This document shows positions 1 to 8,825 of a stretch of 64,000 bases of DNA, in pieces; within the stretch, counting starts at the first letter, position 1, and each line of letters starts with the position of its first letter. The notes beneath the pieces were generated by a model that worked only from the letters and a program-made list of their open reading frames with translations, did not search any database and was not told the DNA's origin. The position numbers and the translations under genes were made by a program. Origin of the DNA: Candidatus Woesearchaeota archaeon (GTDB lineage: Archaea > Nanobdellota > Nanobdellia > Woesearchaeales > UBA10216); assembly GCA_016185705.1 (NCBI GenBank), contig JACPMZ010000010.1, forward strand, positions 64,913 through 128,912, given 5' to 3'.

Positions 1-858
1 TAATTCTGCCCATTTCCCCTTCTTTTTTTGCAAGAGCCTTTTTTGCTTTTCCGTTGCTGCCAGAAAGTTGTCGCTGGAGACAACGCTTTTTCCGAGTTTT
101 TGCTCAATGTTTTTTCGCGTTGAGCCGGCAACGTCTCCGCCATCCTTTGCATCAATTTTCAGGGTTGGAAACTCTTTGGAGTTGCGTTCCCTTGTGAATC
201 GTGTGGTTGTCGCTTCGCCAAGCATCGTGAGAATGAGCTCTATGTCATCCATGTGGTCTCTGAGGTTCTGTTTCTGTAAGCCTTTGAATTTCTTGTATTC
301 GCTTGGCGTCATTCCGAACGTTGCTTCAGATATTTCTGCAGTAAGGATTGCATATTCTTTTTCTGTTTGCACTCCCCTTTTGCCCCATTCATCAGTAAGC
401 TCGTCCCGTATGGCTATGCCTCTGACTCTTTTCTCTACCCACTCATCTGAATATCCCTTGGACTTGAAGAGTTCTTTCATACGCTTTTGAGCCAATTCTG
501 GGTTTTCTATCTCCTGCACTCGATCGTAACCTGCTTTAGCAAGCCATCTCTTGAACGGCTCTGCTTTTTTTGAAGGGATTGACTGTATAATCCTAAACAT
601 AGACTCTGTATTCGCGCAATCTGTCTCGTACTGCTTGCCATCTGTTGAAGGTAATTTCAGTTGTCGGCAAAATGTCGATAACTCAACTCCTCCGGATTCG
701 ATTTCCCTCCTCTTTAGCCTATACCAGTAGTCTTTTGCATCAGCACTGTCTGTTAGAACCCGCACAACATCAATCACTGAAAAATACCATTGCTCGTCAT
801 GCCATGTTCTTCTGATTTTTTCCCCTTGAAACACAACTAAAGCGTTATTTGCGTCCAT
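1..858 (-). CDS. BRO-N / phage antirepressor-like protein (partial, runs off left edge)
   Basis: Minus-strand frame from ATG at 858 stays open to the window edge: MDANNALVVFQGEKIRRTWHDEQWYFSVIDVVRVLTDSADAKDYWYRLKRRE...; BRO-N-like N-terminus. TATA-like CTTTATAAGC at about 890-899. Confidence 0.75.
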   Translation of the reverse strand, partial: MDANNALVVFQGEKIRRTWHDEQWYFSVIDVVRVLTDSADAKDYWYRLKRREIESGGVELSTFCRQLKLPSTDGKQYETDCANTESMFRIIQSIPSKKAEPFKRWLAKAGYDRVQEIENPELAQKRMKELFKSKGYSDEWVEKRVRGIAIRDELTDEWGKRGVQTEKEYAILTAEISEATFGMTPSEYKKFKGLQKQNLRDHMDDIELILTMLGEATTTRFTRERNSKEFPTLKIDAKDGGDVAGSTRKNIEQKLGKSVVSSDNFLAATEKQKRLLQKKKGKWAEL

Positions 859-1126
859 TTTGCCCTGAAATCTTAAAATTGGCTTGTTGCTTATAAAGCT
901 TGCCCGCACATGTCCAGTGTCCAGTGGAAAAATAGCCTTACTGGTTTAAGCAGCATCCCTTACTTCTGTGATGGCTTTTTTACGTCTGCTTTTGTCAGTC
1001 CTGCCTGCTTTGCCGCCTCTTGCAGCGGCTTTGCTTTTTTTGACTTTGCACATTTTTTTCCATCCCTCTTAACCTCGTTTTGGGATGAAAAAATTAACTC
1101 GGCATTACTGGGGCTTTTTGCAACAC

Positions 1127-1744
1127 TCACCGCGCAGTCTTCAGCATCTTCAGCCGTGAGAAGTTGTCGCGTTCCATTTCTTCCAGCCGGAATCTTATGT
1201 AGGCGGCATCTCTGTTTAGCCGGGGTATGGTTATTTGTTCCAGCGCGTTAACTTTTCTTTTTGTTCTTTCAATTTCCTTTAGAAGCCGCTTGAGCGTGAT
1301 GTCTATTTCTGCTGCTGCGATAATTTTCTCAACTAAGCTTTCGTATGCTTCTGCTGCTTCATCTATTTTTGAGGTTGCTGACAGCAGTCCATAGCCGCGT
1401 TCAAAGATGCTTTTTTTTACCTCTCCTGACTTTATTGAGGGTATTTTGACTCCCATTATGTTTTTTGTTTCAAGCTCTACCAGTGGCTGCCGCTTTATTG
1501 ACATTGCCGCAGATTTTATTTGGATGTCGCTGTCTATTGCGCGCGCTATGTTTATTTTTCCCAAAGCGCTGCGGTGCTCCTCAATAAGCGCTGCCCTTAT
1601 GTTTCTGGCTTTTTTCAGGATGCTGAAGAATTCCAGAATAAGACCGTCGCGTTTTTTCCTCAGGAGCTTGTGCCCTGACACTGCCAATGTTATTTTTTTC
1701 TTGACAAGCAGAAGCTCACTTCTTGTCGGCTTTACGTCTGCCAT
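1127..1744 (-). CDS. atpD: A/V-type ATP synthase subunit D
   Basis: [30 protein letters not shown] subunit D signature; last gene of the atp operon. Confidence 0.93.
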   Translation of the reverse strand: MADVKPTRSELLLVKKKITLAVSGHKLLRKKRDGLILEFFSILKKARNIRAALIEEHRSALGKINIARAIDSDIQIKSAAMSIKRQPLVELETKNIMGVKIPSIKSGEVKKSIFERGYGLLSATSKIDEAAEAYESLVEKIIAAAEIDITLKRLLKEIERTKRKVNALEQITIPRLNRDAAYIRFRLEEMERDNFSRLKMLKTAR

Positions 1745-4499
1745 AGTATTTTGACCTCATTTCAGGGCTTATTCTGCCCAGCTCGTTTTCAGGGATTTCA
1801 GAAAGCAAGCTCCATCCTATGTCGAGCGTTGATGTGATGCTGCGCTCTTCGTTTTTGCTTTGCTTGACAAATCGGTTTTCAAATTCTGCTGCAAATTTCA
1901 GCAGCCTCCTGTCTCTTTCTGAAAGCGATTCCTCTCCCACTATGGCTACCAGTCCGCGCAAGTCCCTGCCTTCTGCGTAGAATGCATACATCTGGTCTGA
2001 TGCCTGCTTGTGGTCTTCCCTGGTTTTCTCTGCTCCAATTCCGAGATTCATGAGCCGTGAAAGGGAAGGCAGCACGTCTACAGGCGGATACACGTTGCGC
2101 CTGTGCAGTTCCCTGCTTAGGACGATTTGGCCTTCGCAATTGGAAACTATTATGCCGTTTTCGACTATAAAATTATGTGTTTTTGGTACGGTAACATCAT
2201 AAACTGAAGGCTCTCCGTCGACATTCTTTATTGAAATTATTTCGTCAAGAATAAAATTATTTTTTATTTTTTCCGATGCGCCTATTGTTGGCGGCAGTGT
2301 TGGTGATTTATCGAAATGCGTTGCCTTGAATTTTTCTTTTTTGGACAATTCTTCCAACAGGATTTTTCTTTCTTGATGCCTAACGTAGGGCAATATTTTT
2401 TTGGAAAGTATTTTGGCATAATAACTTTGAACCGTAAGCTCGTTTAATCTGCTGCCAAAACTTGCTTTGCCTTGATTTAGCGGCCTTATTGTGCTGGGAA
2501 TTCCTAACCGTTTTAGCAGTTGCTGCAGTCTCTTCATGCGCTTAAAATCCATGTCATTTGTGAATTTTTTGCGATATCTTATTCTGTTAAATTTTATGTC
2601 GCAATTGCCGTCACCATCAAAATATCCGGCTATGAATGCCGAAATTAATCGCTTGTCAAGAGAAAACAGTCCTGCCCAGTCCTCTGTGAGTTTCAAAGAA
2701 TGGGCAATCTCTGTTATTAAACAACTCGTCGCGCTTAATTGCGTTACATCGTGCTGATTTTTATGCTCCCACAGAGCTGTTTGGGGGAATAGTGCCTTAA
2801 AGGTATTTTTGTATGCTTTGATTAAATCGCTATTTTTGTTATTAAAATGGACTTGATATGCTTTATCATTTAAACTGCCATCAGAAAAAACAAGCCCATA
2901 CAAATACATTAAATCCTCATTGATTTTTTTCCATCTTAGTGATGTTTTAGTGCCGTTTATGACGGACACTGCTTCGATGTTTTTCAGAATTTCTTTAATG
3001 CTAATATCGAAAGTATTTCTAATCTGCCCCAGTTCTTTTGCATACAGAATACAAAGAGGGTGTGTGATTCTTACATAGCTTATTCCTAATTCTCTGCAGC
3101 CGCTTTTTATGTCCTTGTAGCCTGTTGCCAGCTTTTTTCTTATTTTTAGAATAAACTCTTTTCTTAGCGTAAAAACAAAATTTTTCCTGGCATTTGCGCA
3201 AATTTCCAGTATATTTGGTCTCTTTTCTTTTACTACATCCAGCTTCTTTAATGAAAATGCTCTGTCATTTATCTTAATTTTTCTTGCTTCAATCATTTTT
3301 GGGCCTTGCGGGGAGTCTATCAGGAATCTGTGGTCTCCTGTTGCTTTTACTTTAACGCCAGACCTGAACGTAAGTTCTAAAAGTTTTGCTCGCGTACTTA
3401 TTTTTTGGGAATCTGAAACTGAATAATAGCCCGGGTTGCCATTAACAGAAAGTATAGAGCCTTTTTTAAAGTTCTCTACAAAAGATTTTATTGGTAATAG
3501 CTCGCCTTCATTTTTAATTATTTCAGTTTCTCCTGATAGGCAAATGTATCCGCTTAAGTCAGGTATTGGGTGCGTGATGTCATCTCCTATCATTGTGAGG
3601 ATTGGCAGCTGGGTTATTGAGCCTTTTTTGCCTTTTATCATGCCAGCTCTTTCGTAGATGTTTGCTAAGGCAGTATACATGTATCCCGGATATCCGCGCC
3701 TGCCGGGGATTTCTTCCCGCGCTGAGCCGATTTCACGCAAAGACTCCGCATAGTTTGTCATATCAGTCAGTATTACCAGCACATGCATGTCCTTTTCAAA
3801 TGCCAGGTATTCGGCAGCTGTCAGCGCAAGCTGCGGGGTAAGCAATCTCTCAACAGCCGGGTCGTTCGCCAGATTCAGGAATACTGCTGAGCGTTCAAGC
3901 GCTCCTGTTTCTTCAAAGTCTTTTATGAATCTCTGCGCTTCTTCGTTGGTTATGCCCATGGCAGCAAATACTATTGCGAAGCTGCTTTCTTTTCCGACTA
4001 CTTTTGCCTGCCTTGCTATCTGCAGCGCTATTTCGTTGTGCGGCAGCCCTGACGCTGAAAAGATGGGCAGTTTCTGGCCGCGAACCAGCGTGTTCATGGC
4101 ATCTATGGTGGATACGCCTGTTTGTATGAAGTCGCTTGGGTTTGCTCTTGAGTACGGATTTATTGCTGCTCCTGATATGTCAAGTTTTTTTTCAGGCACA
4201 AGTTCAGGGCCTCCATCAATTGGTTTGCCTGCTCCGGAGAATATTCTGCCGAGAAGCTCTTTGGACACTGACAGCCGTATGGGCTGGTTTAGGAATTTGA
4301 CGCGGCTGTTTAAGTCAATGCCTGATGTTCCTTCAAACACCTGCACTACCACCACGTCTTCGCTGGTGTCCAGCACTTGTGCATTTTTTTCTTCGCTCTG
4401 CATCAGTATTTTTACCATGTCGCCGTAAGCAACCGGCTCTGTTTTTTTTACAAACACCAGTGGCCCTGCTACTCTGCTGATTGTTTTGTATTCCTTCAT
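1716..4499 (-). CDS. atpB: A/V-type ATP synthase subunit B interrupted by an intein
   Basis: Extein with subunit B motifs ([41 protein letters not shown]); 927 aa against about 459 aa after removing the intein. Confidence 0.95.
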   Translation of the reverse strand: MKEYKTISRVAGPLVFVKKTEPVAYGDMVKILMQSEEKNAQVLDTSEDVVVVQVFEGTSGIDLNSRVKFLNQPIRLSVSKELLGRIFSGAGKPIDGGPELVPEKKLDISGAAINPYSRANPSDFIQTGVSTIDAMNTLVRGQKLPIFSASGLPHNEIALQIARQAKVVGKESSFAIVFAAMGITNEEAQRFIKDFEETGALERSAVFLNLANDPAVERLLTPQLALTAAEYLAFEKDMHVLVILTDMTNYAESLREIGSAREEIPGRRGYPGYMYTALANIYERAGMIKGKKGSITQLPILTMIGDDITHPIPDLSGYICLSGETEIIKNEGELLPIKSFVENFKKGSILSVNGNPGYYSVSDSQKISTRAKLLELTFRSGVKVKATGDHRFLIDSPQGPKMIEARKIKINDRAFSLKKLDVVKEKRPNILEICANARKNFVFTLRKEFILKIRKKLATGYKDIKSGCRELGISYVRITHPLCILYAKELGQIRNTFDISIKEILKNIEAVSVINGTKTSLRWKKINEDLMYLYGLVFSDGSLNDKAYQVHFNNKNSDLIKAYKNTFKALFPQTALWEHKNQHDVTQLSATSCLITEIAHSLKLTEDWAGLFSLDKRLISAFIAGYFDGDGNCDIKFNRIRYRKKFTNDMDFKRMKRLQQLLKRLGIPSTIRPLNQGKASFGSRLNELTVQSYYAKILSKKILPYVRHQERKILLEELSKKEKFKATHFDKSPTLPPTIGASEKIKNNFILDEIISIKNVDGEPSVYDVTVPKTHNFIVENGIIVSNCEGQIVLSRELHRRNVYPPVDVLPSLSRLMNLGIGAEKTREDHKQASDQMYAFYAEGRDLRGLVAIVGEESLSERDRRLLKFAAEFENRFVKQSKNEERSITSTLDIGWSLLSEIPENELGRISPEMRSKYYGRRKADKK
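2139..3542 (-). other. Intein (about 468 aa) with LAGLIDADG homing endonuclease domain
   Basis: Begins CLSGETEI after extein ...IPDLSGYI; contains TGDHRFL block B, two LAGLIDADG-like motifs ([23 protein letters not shown]); ends [13 protein letters not shown] followed by Cys+1 and extein [11 protein letters not shown]. Confidence 0.94.
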
Positions 4500-4726
4500 T
4501 TTTGTTCACCAAAAATTAAGCTACGAACGCAGTGAGTTTGCTTCATTTTTGTTCACCAAAAATTAAGCTACGAACGCAGTGAGTCTGCTTCATTTTTGTC
4601 CACCAAAAATTAAGCTACGAACGCAGTGAGTCTGCTTCATTTTTGTCCACCAAAAATTAAGCTTACAGCTTTGTTGTAAGCTATGAGCGAAGTGAATATG
4701 CTGCGAACACGGTGAGTCTGCTTCAT
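4496..4726 (-). repeat. Tandem 47-bp repeats (x3) plus an 86-bp variant between atpA and atpB; each unit is a mini-ORF chained by ATGA
   Basis: ATGs at 4726, 4640, 4593, 4546, then atpB at 4499. Encoded peptides: [77 protein letters not shown]. Each stop TGA overlaps the next ATG. Confidence 0.95.
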
Positions 4727-6432
4727 TTTAATTCTGCTTCCATTTGTTTGTTTAGCGAATCCAGCTGTTTTTGGTAGTCTTTTGCGAATTTCACTTCCGC
4801 AAGCCTGTCCTTTGACTTGGCTGCCGCTATTTCAGAAACTTTTTTTCCTGACTTCAGCGCGCTGTATGCCAAATCCCCGTATTTTAATATGGATTTCATG
4901 AAAGCGTACGTTTTCTTTGGCTCTGAGTATGTGTCTATGTCGTGGAACGCATTTTGCTGCAGCATGACTTCCCTTATCTGCCTGGCTATCTGCAGTGTTA
5001 CCTGTTCCCGCTCAGGCAGCGCGTCTGACCCTACCAGTTGCACTATTTCTAGGAGCTTTTCTTCTTCCTGCAGGATTGACATGATTTTCCTTATTGTTGC
5101 CTGCCAGTCCTCAGCTACGTTTTTTGCAAACCACGGCTCTAATGCGTCAAGGTACAGCGAGTATGATGTGAGCCAGTTAATTGCCGGGAAGTGCCTTCGC
5201 TGTGCCAGCTTAGCATCCAATGCCCAGAAGCATTTTACCACTCTCAGCGTGCCTTGCGTCACTGGCTCTGAGAAGTCTCCTCCGGGAGGCGAGACTGCTC
5301 CGATCACTGATATTGAGCCTTCTGAATCGTTCAGGTTCTTGTAGCGCCCTGCCCGTTCATAGAATTCAGCCAGCCGTGTTGAAAGGTAAGCCGGGTATCC
5401 TTCTTCTCCGGGCAGTTCTTCAAGCCGTGAGGATATTTCTCTCATCGCTTCTGCCCATCTTGATGTTGAGTCTGCCATCATCGCCACGTCATAGCCCATG
5501 TCCCGGTAGTATTCTGCAAGCGTTATTCCGCAGTATATGCTTGCTTCCCTTGCTGCTACCGGCATGTTGGAGGTGTTTGCAATTAAGATGGTCCTGTTCA
5601 GCAATGGTTTTCCTGTTTTTGGGTCTTTAAGCTCAGGAAACTCTGTTAATACTTCTGTCATTTCGTTTCCGCGCTCGCCGCAGCCGACGTATACTATTAT
5701 TTCTGCGTCGCTCCATTTGGCCAGTTGCTGCTGAGAAACGGTTTTTCCGCTTCCGAAAGGCCCGGGTATTCCTGCCACGCCGCCTTTCGCTAATGGAAAC
5801 AGCGCGTCGAAGATTCTTTGTCCTGTGATTAGCGGGGTGTCGGGTGTCAGCTTGTTCTTGGTTGGCCTGGCTTTTCTTACCGGCCATTTCTGCATCAGCT
5901 TTATTTCTCCTCGGTCAAGTTTGCATACAGTTTCGTCCACAGTAAAGGAGCCCTGCTTTATTTCTGTTATTTTTCCGCTGAGGTTTGGAGGCGCCATTAT
6001 TTTGTGCGCTATCTGCCCTTCCTGCACCTCTCCGATAATGTCGCCTGCTTTTACTTCATATCCTGTTTTTGCGGTTGGTTTGAATTCCCACTTTTTTCTT
6101 CTGTCAAGCCCCGGTGCTGTTGCTCCGCGCTTTATAAAGTCGCCCATCTGCTTTTGCAGCGCTTCAAGCGGCCTTTGTATGCCGTCGTAGATTGAGCTCA
6201 GGAGTCCCGGGCCAAGTTCTACTGTAAGCGGCTCTCCTGTGTTTATTACCGCAGCGCCAGGCTTGATGCCTGTTGTGTCCTCGTATACCTGGATTGTGCA
6301 TCTGCTTCCGTTTATCTGGATTACTTCTCCCAGCAGCTTTTCCTCGCCTACCAGCACTATGTCGTACATCCTTGCGTCCAGTTCTGCCACAGCCACCGGA
6401 CCTGCCACTCTGTAGACTTTGCCTGTTTTCAT
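4723..6432 (-). CDS. atpA: A/V-type ATP synthase subunit A
   Basis: [40 protein letters not shown]; catalytic subunit motifs. Confidence 0.97.
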   Translation of the reverse strand: MKTGKVYRVAGPVAVAELDARMYDIVLVGEEKLLGEVIQINGSRCTIQVYEDTTGIKPGAAVINTGEPLTVELGPGLLSSIYDGIQRPLEALQKQMGDFIKRGATAPGLDRRKKWEFKPTAKTGYEVKAGDIIGEVQEGQIAHKIMAPPNLSGKITEIKQGSFTVDETVCKLDRGEIKLMQKWPVRKARPTKNKLTPDTPLITGQRIFDALFPLAKGGVAGIPGPFGSGKTVSQQQLAKWSDAEIIVYVGCGERGNEMTEVLTEFPELKDPKTGKPLLNRTILIANTSNMPVAAREASIYCGITLAEYYRDMGYDVAMMADSTSRWAEAMREISSRLEELPGEEGYPAYLSTRLAEFYERAGRYKNLNDSEGSISVIGAVSPPGGDFSEPVTQGTLRVVKCFWALDAKLAQRRHFPAINWLTSYSLYLDALEPWFAKNVAEDWQATIRKIMSILQEEEKLLEIVQLVGSDALPEREQVTLQIARQIREVMLQQNAFHDIDTYSEPKKTYAFMKSILKYGDLAYSALKSGKKVSEIAAAKSKDRLAEVKFAKDYQKQLDSLNKQMEAELK

Positions 6433-6716
6433 AGCTCAACTCCTATTGATTTGCGGATCATTTTTTTCAGCGAGTCCTCTGTTGCTTTTTGCGAGAGGGC
6501 TATGAAGATGGGTTTTATGGAGTCTTCAATGGCTGCCCTGCTGTCCGCATCAAGCTCCTGATAAAGGTTCTCGTCCAGTATTACAATGCCTATGGACTCG
6601 TCTGCTTTCATTTCTGAGATTGCCTGCGCTGCATCTGTTGTTTCAGTTATTTTTTTGATGCCAGCCAGTCTGAATCCCAGGCAAAAGTCCTCTTTTCCTA
6701 TTACTGCGATTTCCAT
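6429..6716 (-). CDS. atpF: A/V-type ATP synthase subunit F
   Basis: [22 protein letters not shown]; position between C and A. Confidence 0.9.
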   Translation of the reverse strand: MEIAVIGKEDFCLGFRLAGIKKITETTDAAQAISEMKADESIGIVILDENLYQELDADSRAAIEDSIKPIFIALSQKATEDSLKKMIRKSIGVEL

Positions 6717-6717
6717 T

Positions 6718-7749
6718 TTATACGATTATTTGTTTTTCCGTGAATTGCTCGCTTAATGACAGTTGCCGCGCTTTCAGCATGAGCTTAAGATTCTTTACCT
6801 CTATTTCTTTGGCAAACATGTATCCGAGTATTACGTCTATTGTCAGCGGGTGCTGGTGGAGCAGCAGCTTTGTTTTTTTGAGCAGTGTCTTTCCCAAATC
6901 TGTCTCTATGCCAGCTATGCTGCCTGCAGCAAGGTAGTTTTTTGAGGCATCTTCCGATATGCCGTACGGCAGCAGCAGCTTTATGGTTTCTTCTTTGCTG
7001 TCTGTGTCAATTATTCTTTTTACAGTGGCTGATGCTTTTCCTATGACAAAGTTTGGAAGCTTGTGTTTGTCTGTTCCCGCTTTTTTTAGCCGCAGTGCGT
7101 TGATTATGTTGTTAGTGTCCATTTCAGCTTCCAGGAATTGCTTGAATAGTTTGCCATCACTTGGAATTGATTGGGAGAGCTCTATCATTCTGTTGTAGTG
7201 CTCTCTGTCAAGAAAGTTTTCGATTTCTATGATTGTGTTTTGCGTTTTTAGCGATTCGTATGCGTTGCTCAGTTTTTCGAATTTTATTCCCGCTGCTTCA
7301 AGCTTTTTAAGGAATTCTTCCATGCTCTGCGATTTTATCAGGGATTCAAATTCCCGGGTGAGCCTGCCTGTTTGCATGAGCATTGAAGCGATGGTTTCAG
7401 GGCTTGTTTTTGTATGCAGGCCGCGCAGTATCGTTTTTATGTTCCAGAGGTCGGCGCGAAGCAGGTAGGTGTCTATAAGGCCGTTTATTTCTTTTGGCGA
7501 GATTTTTCGCAGCTTATTCCACGTGTCTGTAAGGTTTTTGTTGAGCGCCATTTCCATCAGCTCAACTCCGGAATGCTTTACTCCCAATTCGTCTATTGAT
7601 CGCTTGTATTCCAGACTTTGAAGGAAGCTGATTATTTCGTTCAGGCTCATTTTCATGATTTTATCATAGTCCTCTTTATGCAGCAGGCTTGAGCGCATGA
7701 CGCTTACCCTGGCATAGGTGTATGGATATGTTCTTCTTTGAAGCTTCAT
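6718..7749 (-). CDS. atpC: A/V-type ATP synthase subunit C
   Basis: YARVSVMRSSLL N-terminus, helical subunit C/d-like, operon position. Confidence 0.9.
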   Translation of the reverse strand: MKLQRRTYPYTYARVSVMRSSLLHKEDYDKIMKMSLNEIISFLQSLEYKRSIDELGVKHSGVELMEMALNKNLTDTWNKLRKISPKEINGLIDTYLLRADLWNIKTILRGLHTKTSPETIASMLMQTGRLTREFESLIKSQSMEEFLKKLEAAGIKFEKLSNAYESLKTQNTIIEIENFLDREHYNRMIELSQSIPSDGKLFKQFLEAEMDTNNIINALRLKKAGTDKHKLPNFVIGKASATVKRIIDTDSKEETIKLLLPYGISEDASKNYLAAGSIAGIETDLGKTLLKKTKLLLHQHPLTIDVILGYMFAKEIEVKNLKLMLKARQLSLSEQFTEKQIIV

Positions 7750-7882
7750 TTTTGCCCACCAAAAATGAAGCTACGAACACAGTGAGTCTGCTTCATTTTT
7801 GCCCACCAAAAATTAAGCTTACGACATTGTTGTAAGCTATGAACGTAGTGAATATGCTGCGAACACCGTGAGTCTGCTTCAT
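7746..7882 (-). repeat. Second locus of the same 86-bp + 47-bp mini-ORF repeat, between atpE and atpC
   Basis: ATGs at 7882 and 7796, then atpC at 7749: MKQTHGVRSIFTTFIAYNNVVSLIFGGQK*, MKQTHCVRSFIFGGQK*. Perfect 13-bp inverted repeat AGCTTCATTTTTG-(GTGGG)-CAAAAATGAAGCT at 7742-7772 includes the atpC ATG. Confidence 0.95.
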
Positions 7883-8430
7883 TTTTGTGTGAATAATATT
7901 CTGTCCAGCTCTGGAAGCGTTGACTCCCTGAGCTGCGTCAGTAATGTTTCGTAGCTGTAGTCAACCCGCAGCATGCCGTCCGTTGATTCTGCAATTAGGC
8001 CGCCGAGTATGTTTGTTTCCGCAGTTTTATACTTGGCTGCGTGTTTCAGGTCTTTTTTGCTGCAATAAATGCGCGCTATGTCTATTTCACTGGATGCTTT
8101 TGTGAGCAGCGCTTTGATGTGCTTTGCCCTTTCCGCGTCAGGCAGTTTCTCCAGCTTCCCTGATGCTTCCTGAAAGATTGAGTCCACCAGCTGCTTCCTT
8201 GACTGGAGCTCGAGCTTTTTCATTTCCAGCTTTGTGGCAGCTTGCTCGCGTTTTTTGATGAGCTCAATATCCTGCTGCAGGCGCTCAATGTATTCTGCTT
8301 CCTTTTGCCTGGCCTGCTTTGCTGTTGCGCTCACTATTGCCTGGGCTTCCTCTCTCGCTGCCTGCACTCGGCTTCCTGCTTCAAGCTCTGCCTCCTGCTT
8401 CACTTTTTCCTTTACCTTTTCAAGTCCCAT
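7879..8430 (-). CDS. atpE: A/V-type ATP synthase subunit E
   Basis: MGLEKVKEKVKQEAELEAGSRVQAAREEAQAIV coiled-coil stalk subunit, operon position. Confidence 0.9.
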   Translation of the reverse strand: MGLEKVKEKVKQEAELEAGSRVQAAREEAQAIVSATAKQARQKEAEYIERLQQDIELIKKREQAATKLEMKKLELQSRKQLVDSIFQEASGKLEKLPDAERAKHIKALLTKASSEIDIARIYCSKKDLKHAAKYKTAETNILGGLIAESTDGMLRVDYSYETLLTQLRESTLPELDRILFTQK

Positions 8431-8431
8431 T

Positions 8432-8653
8432 CTACTCAGCTATGCCTATTATGAGGAATGCCATAACAAAGCCGAAGATTACGATTGTTTCCGGGATTAC
8501 TGTCAGTATTAATCCGCGGCCGAATGTTTCGCTCTTCTCAGCCATTGCGCCTACTGCTGCTGCGCCTATCTGCTGTTCAGCCATTCCTGCTGCAATTGCG
8601 CTTAGCCCTAATGCAAGGCCAGCGCCTATAGCCACTAATCCTGCCTCTGCCAT
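8432..8653 (-). CDS. atpK: A/V-type ATP synthase subunit K (proteolipid c)
   Basis: 73 aa, two TM helices, PETIVIFGFVMAFLI with conserved carboxylate. Confidence 0.93.
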   Translation of the reverse strand: MAEAGLVAIGAGLALGLSAIAAGMAEQQIGAAAVGAMAEKSETFGRGLILTVIPETIVIFGFVMAFLIIGIAE

Positions 8654-8699
8654 TTTGTTTTGCCTCCTGTTGTTCTATCTGGTACTGCTGGTTCCTGCC

Positions 8700-8785
8700 C
8701 GGCTCCCCGGCTGCGCAGCGCTCCATTTCCGCATCCCTTAGCTTTAAAGGGAGGTGAAATGCGGCTGGCTGCGAAAGGGGCTGGA
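8700..8785. repeat. Imperfect long hairpin between atpI and atpK
   Basis: gctgcgcagcgctCCATTTCcgcaTCCCTTagctttAAGGGAggtGAAATGcggctggctgcg pairs through most of its length with interior loops. Confidence 0.6.
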
Positions 8786-8825
8786 AGTGTGCAGTTAGTC
8801 AGTGATGCACTGAAATTTGCCTTTG

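Noticed and set aside
946-1053. 35-aa basic minus-strand ORF MCKVKKSKAAARGGKAGRTDKSRRKKAITEVRDAA*
   Set aside because: Possible but no motif or clear RBS; too short to support.
4496-4726. Tandem repeats as a CRISPR array
   Set aside because: Units abut with no spacers and preserve overlapping ORFs; no cas genes in the window.
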